From Pseudoalteromonas ruthenica (GTDB lineage Bacteria; Pseudomonadota; Gammaproteobacteria; Enterobacterales; Alteromonadaceae), in NCBI RefSeq assembly GCF_008808095.1, contig NZ_CP023396.1, forward strand, positions 1,860,001 through 1,924,000: a DNA stretch of 64,000 nt, given 5' to 3'. The position numbers and the translations under genes were made by a program. Under the pieces are notes generated by a model that saw only the letters and a program-made list of their open reading frames with translations, was not told the DNA's origin and made no database searches. Below, piece after piece: positions 26,001-33,512 of the stretch (the stretch's first letter is position 1; the number at the start of each line of letters is the position of its first letter).

Positions 26001-27556
26001 AGCAAAATGCGCAAGCGATGACGTTATTTGTTGCCGACCAGGATATTGAGCTTATAGCCCAAGTAACCGATGCGAATATCAATGACTCTCATACTTATCA
26101 GTGGCAAATAAACCCGGCACTACCTTTAAACCAATCGAGTAGTGAACGCGCTATTATCGAGGCCAGTGATCTAACTCCGGGTATCTATAATGTCAGTCTC
26201 GAAGTCACTGATAGTGGCACTCCAGCGGCCAGTCAAAGTGTCAAACTACAGTTAGATGTGCGCAGTATGCTACCGCCTTTGAGCGATAATGATAGTGACG
26301 GCGATCTGATCCCTGATGCTAGTGAAGGTTACCGTGATAGTGACGGTGACGGCGTTGCTGATTATTTGGACGCCATCGGCGTATGTCACTTACTTGCAGC
26401 GACACCAGCGCAAGAAGACAACTTTATCGTCGAGACTGAATATGGCAACTGTCTGCAAACCAGCATATTTGCTGATGCTGCGAGTGCAGGTGCTGAGCTG
26501 ATGCCAGAGCAGGTCGCAAGTGATGAAGACACACGTCATGTTGGCACACTTTACGGTGTTGTAGTCAGTGCCCTACCGGTGCCTGGTGCTGCCGTTGATT
26601 TTGTACTTCCGCAGCGTCAGCCACTGCCGCAAAATGCACTCTATCGCAAGTATATCAATGACCAATGGCAAGATTTGCATACCCAAGGCGATGACGCTGT
26701 TGCTTCAGCGTTAGGTAGTAAAGGTTACTGCCCAGCACCAGGCAGTGAGCTTTGGCAACCCGGGCTGACAGCCGGTCACTGGTGCGTACAATTAACATTG
26801 ACAGATGGCGGCGCCAACGATGCTGATGGCATCATCAATGGCAGCATTGTTGACCCTGGTGTAGTGGCTATAGCTCTTGATGCCAACCAGCCACCGGTCG
26901 CAAACGACGATGTGTATACGGTAGCAGAGAACGCCATGCCGATGCTCGATGTGCTAAGTAATGATACTGATGCCGAGAGTGATGAAATCATGCTTACTGG
27001 CGTGGAGGCGGAGCTGGGTGATGCCAGTATTATTGATGGCAAAATTCAATACCAAACACCTAGCCAGTTCATTGGTAACGACCGTTTGATCTACAGCATT
27101 CGCGACGCTGCTGGCAATAGCCACAGTGCCGAGGTAAGTATTAACATTGTCGCTAACCAAGCGCCGGTTGCAGTTGCTGATAGCGCATCGGTTGCCTACC
27201 AAGGCACGGTTACAGTGGATGTACTCGCCAACGATAGCGACCCAGAAGGACAAGCGTTAACGGTAACCCAAGCAAGCAGCGAACATGGGGAGGTAGTAAT
27301 TAACAGTGACTTCTCATTAAGCTTTAGCGCCGCTGATGGCTTTAGCGGTAATGCGTTAGTACGCTATACCCTAAGCGACGAACTCGGAGCCACCACAGAG
27401 GGAGAGCTTAATATCGAAGTGGCACAAAAGGTCACTCCGCCAGAGCCTGGTAAACCCAAACCTCCAGCTAAGAAAAGTGATAGCGGCACTCTAGCTTGGC
27501 TAGTTCTGTTACTTGCGTTAGTGGCTATTCGCCGACAAGCCAAGCAACTGAAATAA
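20072..27556 (+). CDS. Giant secreted DUF4347/cadherin-like repeat protein with C-terminal membrane tail
   Basis: A 2494-residue surface protein. A signal peptide (about 1-28) leads to a DUF4347 domain at about 93-256 (IHWVSHGSEGLIHVG, IHFYNCNLGKGELGTEF). A long array of Ig/cadherin-like beta modules follows. It includes two putative-Ig repeats near residues 1420 and 1515 (FTPTASDNDGDALTF and FTPTASDPDDDALTF) and cadherin-type units with EVLSNDSDPDQGD. At about 2070-2090 there is a thrombospondin-type-3 calcium stretch (DSDGDLIPDASEGYRDSDGDG). After that comes a choice-of-anchor-U-like region (LTDGGANDADGIINGSIVDPG) and two more cadherin-like units. The C-terminus is Ser-Asp-Ser-Gly, a hydrophobic helix and RRQ, resembling a CTERM sorting tail but without Gly-Gly. 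AAGGAG precedes ATG 20072. Adhesion or matrix function is likely. Confidence 0.85.
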   Translation: MIQFKANKLAGMLVPLGLSALPSLAGAYSGYIRNETTRSTSPSVTLQTSSATATHLPLKAKQFESSELVMTQGAPSAQTNNSTLAEPNLVSGQNIHEIMVIDATLKDKSTFYKALKPGVDIIEIDDSSPVFAQLNRKLESYHNLNAIHWVSHGSEGLIHVGKQQVGAAQLHNYLDDLKQLGDKLSSDADIHFYNCNLGKGELGTEFIQLIATYTHADVAASIDNTGNVDQGGNWELEIKHGDINTATPFSAIALADFSDVLAYSGTINMSGFPSGYAASKSYIVSGYTIQLSTDGGASSIYTGAVYSSHDAYFSPEFGGNTSETKGEIYFSGGETFNVTSIDMFNCSGVNQNFKIYSDNGDQATTGSIANGIGGTQNLNWNGVSKLTIVNNAGGDLECVRIDNLVLANLAPANTPPSIGNLNGDSVSLFPGAQTLLDQGTAATITDGDSANFNGGALTVTIVSGKDSAEDLLSVDTSGTVALAGTTAGSNVSVSGTIIGTLLNNIAVGNDFVVNLNTDATAARVQTLLQQISFENIDTANPTTGTRTVRVTVSDGDGGTSTNQDVSVTVQAPLNNGDLIPAAGVSEPVLRPTTSNSPATAVDVLDFTLVDGGGDNLPMNISSIQVQVNGTATEYERSSTTWRLNGPDANNIVGNYIAGTLTFSGLNISIADGTQEDYVINAYYHVNTNMVDKRTFRLSVNGSSNVIESSGTTMGTTTLVDNGTGSVLDITATGLYFRTQPSGSISGNVLSTTPEVRAVDDFGNTDKDFTEIVTLTEASAGSLSNASVSATQGVASFSNLIYTATADQQSFTLTADDEATGADFVSVDANSITSDVVATRLRFDTEPAPTAIPAGQSTSFTTVPQVSAVDAAGVVDTGYSTDILLAEVNGAGSVTMTATGDNDGNGATVTVTPSSGMATFTNLALNYTLSGASAESFNLRASSGALTAADSAQLTAADNVPPSVTSIALAGTPAANDSSITYTITFSKNANNISTDDFTLTTVSGTASGDIASVSASSGSSVNITVNNIAGTGSIRLDLNANTDIVDDSGNGNNNNGYVPAFNSGETHNVDVVAPQISSISVPADGTYKTGDTLDFTLNSNENLTVNTAGGTPSLTIDIGGSTVTANYLSGSGTAALNFRTAALAAGLEDTNGIGLTALTLAGGTINDNAGNALDVTLNNVGALSGVLVDSIAPTVTSVSATTSDGAYGAGEVINIGVTFSEAINVTGGVPSLTLETGATDRTIAYSSGSGTNTLMFTYTVQAGDTSADLDYTTTSALALNGAQVSDSAGNNASLTLATPGAAGSLGANKALVIDTTAPVSPTVTTPSAPESTTSTQLAVAGTHSENGVNVALYADANDDGTADSTSVLASSAVSGNAWSLSAPLTLGDNNFVVAALDAAGNISTYVDVATITRDNPPNDTPVISGTPAGTAVVDDVYLFTPTASDNDGDALTFSVINLPAWATFNSNSGQLRGLPKEDDIGNYENIIISVSDGSATDSLPAFSISVIASNQAPIISGTPATTIKSGQSYSFTPTASDPDDDALTFSIVNQPSWTTFDTATGQLQGTPSESDVGTVSNIQITVSDGDLSAQLPAFAIEVTEANQAPRIITRTFSVEEDTSKTVTLEVDDEQAEQVTITVVSAPVQGELLINGLSLTYTPNTDFQGTDSATLIASDGDLQSEPVAIEITVTGVNDKPIANDDTVSLTRNDSGTYILEVLSNDSDPDQGDTLRITTASAELGDVAIDNGALLYTPPGGLNETTTLRYRIADEQGLADTATVRFSLDGPMADDIPVLSLPADVSVDATGLYTKVNLGVATAVDATGKAIAVRILDNPVYFKPGVHKIYWQATDDQGRSALQSQRVEVNPQVSLSAQSIITEGRSHSITAYLNGPAPSYPLIVPFTVSGSSSSDDHSLTNAELRFTSEQATINFDVFADALDEEDETITITLDESINRGPTWQHQVTITQRNLAPQVKVTAQQNAQAMTLFVADQDIELIAQVTDANINDSHTYQWQINPALPLNQSSSERAIIEASDLTPGIYNVSLEVTDSGTPAASQSVKLQLDVRSMLPPLSDNDSDGDLIPDASEGYRDSDGDGVADYLDAIGVCHLLAATPAQEDNFIVETEYGNCLQTSIFADAASAGAELMPEQVASDEDTRHVGTLYGVVVSALPVPGAAVDFVLPQRQPLPQNALYRKYINDQWQDLHTQGDDAVASALGSKGYCPAPGSELWQPGLTAGHWCVQLTLTDGGANDADGIINGSIVDPGVVAIALDANQPPVANDDVYTVAENAMPMLDVLSNDTDAESDEIMLTGVEAELGDASIIDGKIQYQTPSQFIGNDRLIYSIRDAAGNSHSAEVSINIVANQAPVAVADSASVAYQGTVTVDVLANDSDPEGQALTVTQASSEHGEVVINSDFSLSFSAADGFSGNALVRYTLSDELGATTEGELNIEVAQKVTPPEPGKPKPPAKKSDSGTLAWLVLLLALVAIRRQAKQLK

Positions 27557-27581
27557 CCGCAACATCATTAAGTTAATGCAT

Positions 27582-27609
27582 AAAAGCCCCGCAGAGCGGG
27601 GCTTTTTTT
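27582..27609. terminator. Bidirectional intrinsic terminator between giant gene and btuC
   Basis: AAAAGCCCCGC and GCGGGGCTTTT form an 11-bp stem with an AGA loop and eight T residues on the plus strand. The gene on each side points toward it. The A-run on the other side gives a weaker U-tract for the minus-strand btuC transcript. Confidence 0.93.
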
Positions 27610-28604
27610 TATTGTGTGCGATAACGGGAAAATAATAACAGTAAAAAGAATATGCTTCCGATAGCTGAGGTGATCACCCCAACTGGCAGTTCTTGATTAT
27701 CTAACACTGTGCGTGCGGCCAAATCTACCCACACCATAAATAGCCCGCCGCTAAAAAAGCTCGCGGGATATAAATAACTACCTGCACGAGGAGCGATTAT
27801 TCGCACCAAATGGGGGATCATCAGCCCGACAAAACCTATACCACCGCACACACTCACAAGCACTGCAGTGATCAGCGCACTTAATAGCAGCATAGCTAAA
27901 CGTAGTCGCTGCACATGAATACCTAGGGTATGGGCACTCTCATCCCCAAGCAGCAGGGCATTTAATGGCGCCCGTAACAGCCATACAATTGCGAGGCTGA
28001 CGCCCATAAGCACACTCACCGGTAGCAACATGGCCATGGAAGCACCGGAAAAGCTGCCCAAAGTCCAAAATACCACCGCGCTCACAGCCTGGGGCTCGCC
28101 AAAATACAGCAACAAGCTGGTCAGTGCACTGAAACCAAAAGATAAGGCCACCCCTGCCAACACCAAGATGGAGTTTTGCATATAGCGAACACTGTAGGCC
28201 ACCATCAGCAACAACACCACGGCCAGCATGGCGCCTGCAAAGGCACTGAGGCTCAGCAGCACAGGGGCACTAACCCCAAAAAGCACCATGGTCACGACCA
28301 CGCCCAGAGCTGCCCCCGAGGAGATACCAAACAAGTAAGGATCCGCTAACGGGTTGCGTGTGACCGTTTGTAAAATCCCCCCCGCCAACGCCAATCCACC
28401 ACCCGCTAGAAAGGCAATGCCAATACGAGTGCTGCGCAATTGCCAAATAATTTGCTGCCACAGCGACTCACTGTCCTCGCCACTGAGTACAGCTAACAGT
28501 TGCGGCCAACTTAAACTCACGGCGCCTTGCTTAAGTGCAAACAACCCACTAAGCACAAAAACCAAAAGTACTGCAATCAGGGATAAAATATATTTAACCG
28601 TCAT
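27609..28604 (-). CDS. btuC: Vitamin B12 ABC transporter permease
   Basis: This FecCD/BtuC-family inner-membrane permease has about ten transmembrane helices. Family landmarks are GGGLALAGGILQTVTRNPLADPYLFGISSGAALG (shared by all members), GESAH-like GDESAHTLGIHV and CGGIGFVGLMIPHLVR. I start at ATG 28604, giving 331 residues, close to E. coli BtuC. AAGG lies seven bases upstream. The longer frame to 28703 only repeats btuD sequence in another frame. The start overlaps the btuD end by 11 bases. A siderophore role cannot be excluded by sequence alone, but BtuF and BtuR nearby favour B12. Confidence 0.9.
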   Translation of the reverse strand: MTVKYILSLIAVLLVFVLSGLFALKQGAVSLSWPQLLAVLSGEDSESLWQQIIWQLRSTRIGIAFLAGGGLALAGGILQTVTRNPLADPYLFGISSGAALGVVVTMVLFGVSAPVLLSLSAFAGAMLAVVLLLMVAYSVRYMQNSILVLAGVALSFGFSALTSLLLYFGEPQAVSAVVFWTLGSFSGASMAMLLPVSVLMGVSLAIVWLLRAPLNALLLGDESAHTLGIHVQRLRLAMLLLSALITAVLVSVCGGIGFVGLMIPHLVRIIAPRAGSYLYPASFFSGGLFMVWVDLAARTVLDNQELPVGVITSAIGSIFFLLLLFSRYRTQ

Positions 28605-29409
28605 GCTGATGCCTTTGATAGCCGTAAAAATATTGTACCAGCGGCCACTTATCGGGCTGCTGCGGATGACCACTGACTTTTGCGCAAACGCCAAAAACAT
28701 CACTGAGCAGTTGCTCGGTCACCACCTTTTTTGGCGTACCATCCGCAACCAGTTGACCGTGCTTAAGAATCAACAATCGGTCACACAGCGCACAGGCCAA
28801 GTTAAGGTCATGAAATGACGCCAACACCGTTAGCTTTAACGAACGCACCAGCTCCATCAATTCTATTTGATATTTAATATCTAAATGGCTGGTGGGCTCA
28901 TCCATGATCAGTAACTGAGGCTGCTGCACCAAGGCCCGAGCAATATGAGCGCGTTGCTGCTCTCCTCCCGATAACTGCGCTAAAGGTTTATGCTGCAAGT
29001 TACACAGCCCCACATCCACCAAAGCCTGATGGACTCGCTGCTTTTGCTCCTGCGTTAATGCACGCCACATGCCCCCTTGGGGCAATAAGCCAAGAGTCAC
29101 CACCTCATAAACAGTGAGTGACATATCGCTTTCTGGCTGTTGCAGCACCACGGCTACGTTTTGTGCCAATGTGCGCTGTGGCAGAGCCTGTAAGCACTCG
29201 CCATTAAGGGCAATAGTCTCAGCCGAAGTGCGGTAATAACGATAAATGCAGCGCAGCAGTGAGGATTTCCCAGCCCCGTTAGGTCCCAACAGGCCCACAA
29301 ACTCCCCTTGCTCAAGCGAGAAACTAAGGCGTTCAAGTACCCGATGTTCGCCAAGCTGGTGCGATAAATTTTGAACCTGTAATAACGGGCGTTGCAACAC
29401 GGTACTCAC
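28594..29409 (-). CDS. btuD: Vitamin B12 ABC transporter ATPase
   Basis: This ATPase powers BtuC. Walker A is GLLGPNGAGKSSLLR (about residues 36-50), the signature is LSGGEQQRAHIARAL (about 143-157), and Walker B is LLIMDEPTSHLD. The switch histidine lies in ASFHDLNLAC. At 271 residues the length is normal. The start codon is GTG 29409, with no strong Shine-Dalgarno. It overlaps btuC by 11 bases. A likely promoter lies just upstream at 29432-29460. Confidence 0.92.
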   Translation of the reverse strand: MSTVLQRPLLQVQNLSHQLGEHRVLERLSFSLEQGEFVGLLGPNGAGKSSLLRCIYRYYRTSAETIALNGECLQALPQRTLAQNVAVVLQQPESDMSLTVYEVVTLGLLPQGGMWRALTQEQKQRVHQALVDVGLCNLQHKPLAQLSGGEQQRAHIARALVQQPQLLIMDEPTSHLDIKYQIELMELVRSLKLTVLASFHDLNLACALCDRLLILKHGQLVADGTPKKVVTEQLLSDVFGVCAKVSGHPQQPDKWPLVQYFYGYQRHQHDG

Positions 29410-29431
29410 TTAGCTAGGTCAGAAAAGAGCT

Positions 29432-29460
29432 ATTATGAAAGCATTATCGCGCAAAGTAAA
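29432..29460 (-). promoter_or_regulatory. Putative sigma-70 promoter for btuD-btuC
   Basis: On the minus strand, TTTACT (29460-29455), 17 bases and CATAAT (29437-29432) make a good promoter 23 bases upstream of the btuD start. A single perfect Met-box half (AGACGTCT) lies just upstream at 29473-29480. Confidence 0.55.
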
Positions 29461-29557
29461 TTTTGTCTATCCAGACGTCTGTGAAGCCATGACAACATGG
29501 CGCGATAGTACGCACAACCTACTAGGGCAACTAAACGCACATAGACAACAAACCGCG

Positions 29558-31975
29558 TCACATTCTACTTTTCACTTTATTGGTGGCCTGCGCGGTACTC
29601 GGATCATCGGGCCAAAAGTGCTTTGGATAGCGACCCTTCATCTCTTTTTGCACTTCGCGGTAACTACTTTGCCAGAAATGCGCAAGGTCTTGGGTTATTT
29701 GCAACGGCCGCCGCGCCGGCGAGAGTAATTCGAGTTGCAGCGGCAGCTTGCCTTGCGCCAACTCCGGGCTTGACTGCCAACCATAAACCTCTTGCATACG
29801 GACGCTGAGTTTGGCCGGACCATCGAGTTGATAATGAATGCGATGACTGGCACCCGAGGGCAGTGTCATTGACTTTGGTAAGAGCTGCTCCAGGCGCTGT
29901 TGGCTCGCATAATCTAACAGGCTGAGCAAAGCACTCCGATAGTCAAACTGCTGTAATTGCGATAATGACCCCACATGCTCTAAAAACGGCGCCAACCATT
30001 GCTCTGCTTGGCGCAATAGCTGCGCCTCATCGGCGAGAGTAAACTCGCCACCAAGCAATTGACTAGCCAGTAACATACGCACTCGTAGTTGCTGCGACTG
30101 TGGATGCTGAAACAGCTCCCAACCCCGCTGTTGTATTAACTCCAGCCACGCCTGTACTTTCATTTGGGCATCGATTTTTTTGCCACTGGGCTTAGTGGCA
30201 ATAACGATTGCACCCAACTGCTGGCGCTGCTCATTAATGAAACGCCCTGATTTGATATCAAATTCGCACACCTGACGCTCACTAAACAAATGTGGCAAAT
30301 GGGTTTGCAGCATGGCCGGGGAAAAGGCGGTGGCGCTAAAAATATGCTGGCCATCTTTGCCACCAACATCGGCGATGGCCACATACTGCTCATCCAACCA
30401 CAACTGCGGATGCGCACTCACTCCCGCACCATTACTGAGCAGCATGCCCGAGCCACGCCGTTTGGCTAGACGGTCAGGATAGGCTAACGCCACGACCACA
30501 GGCAGCAAGTGCATAGGTAAGTCTTTGTTCGCCGGCAAGGATAAACGCTGGCGCCAGTACTTCAGTTGTTGCGTAAATGCTGGGTGAGGACGATGCTGTT
30601 GCACACTGATAGCAGTAGCAAGCTCAGCATCAATGCGCACCCGTGCCTCCATCAAGGCGACAAAGTGCACCGCCAGGTGCACAAAGCCGGGGTGCTGAGA
30701 TTCACGTTGCTGAGCTTGATACAGCAAATGGGCAAAACGTAAATCGCTGCCCATAGCGTGTATTTCTCTTGCCTTTGCGGTGAGTTTGCCATCGGCTATC
30801 AGCTCTAACATCTGTAACAGTTCGCAGGCTTGGTGCTGCTGCGCCGCAGAAGGCGGGTCAAGCAGCTGTAATTGCTCGATATCGGCTCCCCACAGCTTCG
30901 CCTCTAGCATTAAAGGACTAATATCACTGGTTAATATTTCCGGTGCATCATGTTGCGCCCGTCGCTCTAATTGCTCTTTACTGCCTAAACGATAGACCAC
31001 TCCAGGCTCTATACGCCCCGCTCGCCCAGCCCGTTGCAGCGCCGAGGAGCGTGAGATATTCACGGTTTTCAGCTCACTCACACCGGTTTTTAGATTGAAC
31101 TGCGCGGCGCGACGTTTACCGCTATCGATAACAATGCGAATGCCCTCAATAGTCAGGCTGGTCTCGGCTACATTGGTGGTTAATACCACCTTGCGCTGAC
31201 CTTGCGCCGCGGGTGCTATCGCTCGTTGCTGGGCGGCTTTGTCTTGCTCGCCATATAAGGTGTGGACTTCAATATCGCTGGGCAGCCCGCTGAGCTGCGC
31301 GGCGACATAGTTTATTTCTTTTTGTCCTGGCAAAAACACCAAGGCGCTACCGCTTTGCTCTTGCAGCGCTGTGATTACGGTGGGCGCAATAGCCTCAAGC
31401 CACTGCGTTGGCTGCGCTAACGGGCGGTAGATTTCCTCTATTGGGTAGCTGCGACCTGCTGAACTAATGAGTGGGCAATCAAAAAAGCGTTGGTAGCGCT
31501 CGCCATCAAGGGTGGCGGACATCAATAAGATCTTTAAATCATCACGCAGCATCTGGCTTTCTAACGCAAAAGCTAATGCCGTATCAGCAGCCATCGAGCG
31601 TTCATGAAATTCATCAAAAATAACTAAGTCGATACCACTGAGCTCGGGGTCTTGTTGCAACATGCGCGTTAATACCCCTTCAGTGACAATTTCTAGACGC
31701 GTCTCAGCGCTTACCTTAGTCTCTTGGCGCAATCTTAAGCCCACGCTTTGTCCTACCACTTCTTGTTGCTGAGCAGCCAAAAAGCGCGCTATGTTGCGCG
31801 CAGCTAAGCGCCGGGGCTCAAGCATGATAATGCGGCGAAAATGGCCTTCACGAAGCAACTGCAAGGGCAACCACGTTGACTTCCCTGCTCCAGGTGGGGC
31901 TTGCAGTAGGCACATAGGCACACGATGTAATTGCTCAACAAGTTGCGGGTAACTTTGCTCTATTGGTAAGGCCAT
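29558..31975 (-). CDS. hrpB: ATP-dependent helicase HrpB
   Basis: HrpB is a DEAH-box helicase of the DEAD superfamily with no settled cellular role. Motif I is QAPPGAGKSTWLP (about residues 24-36), motif II DEFHERS (about 121-127), motif III MSATLDG, and motif VI QRAGRAGRIEPG. The HrpB-specific C-terminal half follows and ends with GRYPKHFWPDDP, a family signature. At 805 residues it has the usual length. The start is ATG 31975. It lies between btuD and a methyltransferase-like gene, with 148 bases to btuD. Confidence 0.96.
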   Translation of the reverse strand: MALPIEQSYPQLVEQLHRVPMCLLQAPPGAGKSTWLPLQLLREGHFRRIIMLEPRRLAARNIARFLAAQQQEVVGQSVGLRLRQETKVSAETRLEIVTEGVLTRMLQQDPELSGIDLVIFDEFHERSMAADTALAFALESQMLRDDLKILLMSATLDGERYQRFFDCPLISSAGRSYPIEEIYRPLAQPTQWLEAIAPTVITALQEQSGSALVFLPGQKEINYVAAQLSGLPSDIEVHTLYGEQDKAAQQRAIAPAAQGQRKVVLTTNVAETSLTIEGIRIVIDSGKRRAAQFNLKTGVSELKTVNISRSSALQRAGRAGRIEPGVVYRLGSKEQLERRAQHDAPEILTSDISPLMLEAKLWGADIEQLQLLDPPSAAQQHQACELLQMLELIADGKLTAKAREIHAMGSDLRFAHLLYQAQQRESQHPGFVHLAVHFVALMEARVRIDAELATAISVQQHRPHPAFTQQLKYWRQRLSLPANKDLPMHLLPVVVALAYPDRLAKRRGSGMLLSNGAGVSAHPQLWLDEQYVAIADVGGKDGQHIFSATAFSPAMLQTHLPHLFSERQVCEFDIKSGRFINEQRQQLGAIVIATKPSGKKIDAQMKVQAWLELIQQRGWELFQHPQSQQLRVRMLLASQLLGGEFTLADEAQLLRQAEQWLAPFLEHVGSLSQLQQFDYRSALLSLLDYASQQRLEQLLPKSMTLPSGASHRIHYQLDGPAKLSVRMQEVYGWQSSPELAQGKLPLQLELLSPARRPLQITQDLAHFWQSSYREVQKEMKGRYPKHFWPDDPSTAQATNKVKSRM

Positions 31976-32013
31976 AATCCCAAGGTATTCATACTCTTTG
32001 CCGCTATTGTACG

Positions 32014-33303
32014 TTATTCATTTTGCCTGTGCAGCTTAGCAAGCAACTGTCGGTTCATTTCCATAACTTGCTGTGGGCATAGTAATGCGGGGCAGCACTG
32101 TAGTAGCCGAGATTCAAAACTAGCCAGATCAGGGGCATTAAATAAGTGTGCAAACCATATATCTAAGGGAATACCTAATGCCTGCGTTAAAAACAGCTCA
32201 CCTTGCCAATCACGCGGTGAAAGTGATCTAGGTTGCTGGTTTTGCTTTGCCCATAAACACTGCGCAAACGCGCGCTTTATATAAATGAGCCCGAGATCTG
32301 CACTGTCATTAATGCTGGGTAAGGTGTGTGCGGCTAGGCGTTTATCGTGTGGAAAATCGAATATGAAATCGGCCTGCCTGGGGTTGGCATAGTGAAAAGG
32401 AACGTGTGCGCCCGCAAAAAGGCAAGTTGCCTGCGGCGGTACTGAAAATGGCACGGTTAAGCTCGATTGCCCTTCGCTTAAAACGCAGTGATTATAAACT
32501 TGGATATCCGTGGTCAGCGTAAAATGGTCGTCACTTTGATGCTGCGCTGGAATAACAAGCTCACCACGTATATCGGTAATATCATCACGCGCTAAGCGCA
32601 GTGCTGCCGCTTTATCGAGGCGAAAGTACTCATCAATCAAAACCCGCTCTTTAGCACGCTCTAGCCAAGCTCGCAAAGAAACCACTTGAGGAATTAACAC
32701 TCCCTGTGCTTGCAGATAACGCACGAGGTTTTTAAATATCCATACCTGGGGCTCACGACGAAGCAGTGCTGTCATCGTTTCAGAAATAACGATATCGAAT
32801 CGACTTTGCGCGTCAGGTTGCCAGCAGGTCGCATCAGCAACCACATATTCGTTGATTAAATGCCCAATATGCCAGCGTACAACCAATTTTTTGACCGCCT
32901 CAATATTCTCCTGGTGAATATCCAACAATGTTACCCGCACCGGTAATTCGGGGTGGCATGCGAGGTAGGGCAATAATAAGGTGGCAAAAGGGCCGGTGCC
33001 CGCATAGAGGATGTGGACTACTTTATCACCATGGACTTTATCGTTAATAGCCGCCGCTACCCCTTGCATAAAGACTTGGGTGCGCAGTGGCTCCAAGGAG
33101 CAGCGTGCAGCTTGTACCGGAGAAATCGCCACCCCATGCTCGGTATATGTTCCGTGCGATGTATTCATATCTGCTTGCGACGAAACACCACTTTCTTGCT
33201 CTAACGCGTTAACCAAAGCATGAATAGGTTGCTTAACAACACCAGCGTCCACTGGCGCTGCAATAATGGTTGCGACTAGCTGTTGTAACTGCTTGAGGGT
33301 CAT
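32014..33303 (-). CDS. SAM-methyltransferase-like protein, paralogue of the gene at 16346-17614
   Basis: The 429-residue protein has a clearer methyltransferase core than its paralogue. Motif I is ILYAGTGPFATLLLPYL (about residues 98-114), the acidic post-II residue is in VTLLDIHQENI, and ADATCW and FDIVISETMTALL follow. The C-terminal third is a beta-rich region (FSVPPQATCLFAGAHVPF), as in arginine-methyltransferase-like folds. Matching segments in the cassette gene show the two derive from one ancestor, although one is 15 kb away and on the other strand. The start is ATG 33303, with a weak Shine-Dalgarno. Substrate unknown. It is divergent from the membrane-protein pair at 33.5 kb. Confidence 0.72.
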   Translation of the reverse strand: MTLKQLQQLVATIIAAPVDAGVVKQPIHALVNALEQESGVSSQADMNTSHGTYTEHGVAISPVQAARCSLEPLRTQVFMQGVAAAINDKVHGDKVVHILYAGTGPFATLLLPYLACHPELPVRVTLLDIHQENIEAVKKLVVRWHIGHLINEYVVADATCWQPDAQSRFDIVISETMTALLRREPQVWIFKNLVRYLQAQGVLIPQVVSLRAWLERAKERVLIDEYFRLDKAAALRLARDDITDIRGELVIPAQHQSDDHFTLTTDIQVYNHCVLSEGQSSLTVPFSVPPQATCLFAGAHVPFHYANPRQADFIFDFPHDKRLAAHTLPSINDSADLGLIYIKRAFAQCLWAKQNQQPRSLSPRDWQGELFLTQALGIPLDIWFAHLFNAPDLASFESRLLQCCPALLCPQQVMEMNRQLLAKLHRQNE

Positions 33304-33451
33304 AAGTCAGACTCAAAGGGAAACATGCACTATTGTTAGCAAATCCCCTCTTGGTGTGTCATTACAGCGCATTACACTGTGCTCGGCTAATAAAGGTTTT
33401 GCAACAAGCTGACAATTCAATAAAATTTCATATAAGACATGAGCTTGGCGA

Positions 33452-33480
33452 TTGACTGTTCTGCGGCCTTGTATGAGAAT
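33452..33480 (+). promoter_or_regulatory. Putative sigma-70 promoter for the 33.5-35.0 kb gene pair
   Basis: TTGACT (33452-33457), a 17-base spacer and GAGAAT (33475-33480) lie 33 bases upstream of the ATG at 33513. The -35 is strong and the -10 is weak. Confidence 0.5.
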
Positions 33481-33512
33481 AGCGATAAAAGGAACATAGC
33501 ATGGAGGCCTCA

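Noticed and set aside
29435..29728. Plus-strand frame of 97 codons next to btuD
   Set aside because: It covers the btuD promoter region and then runs antisense through the conserved end of hrpB. It has no ribosome-binding site or family features.
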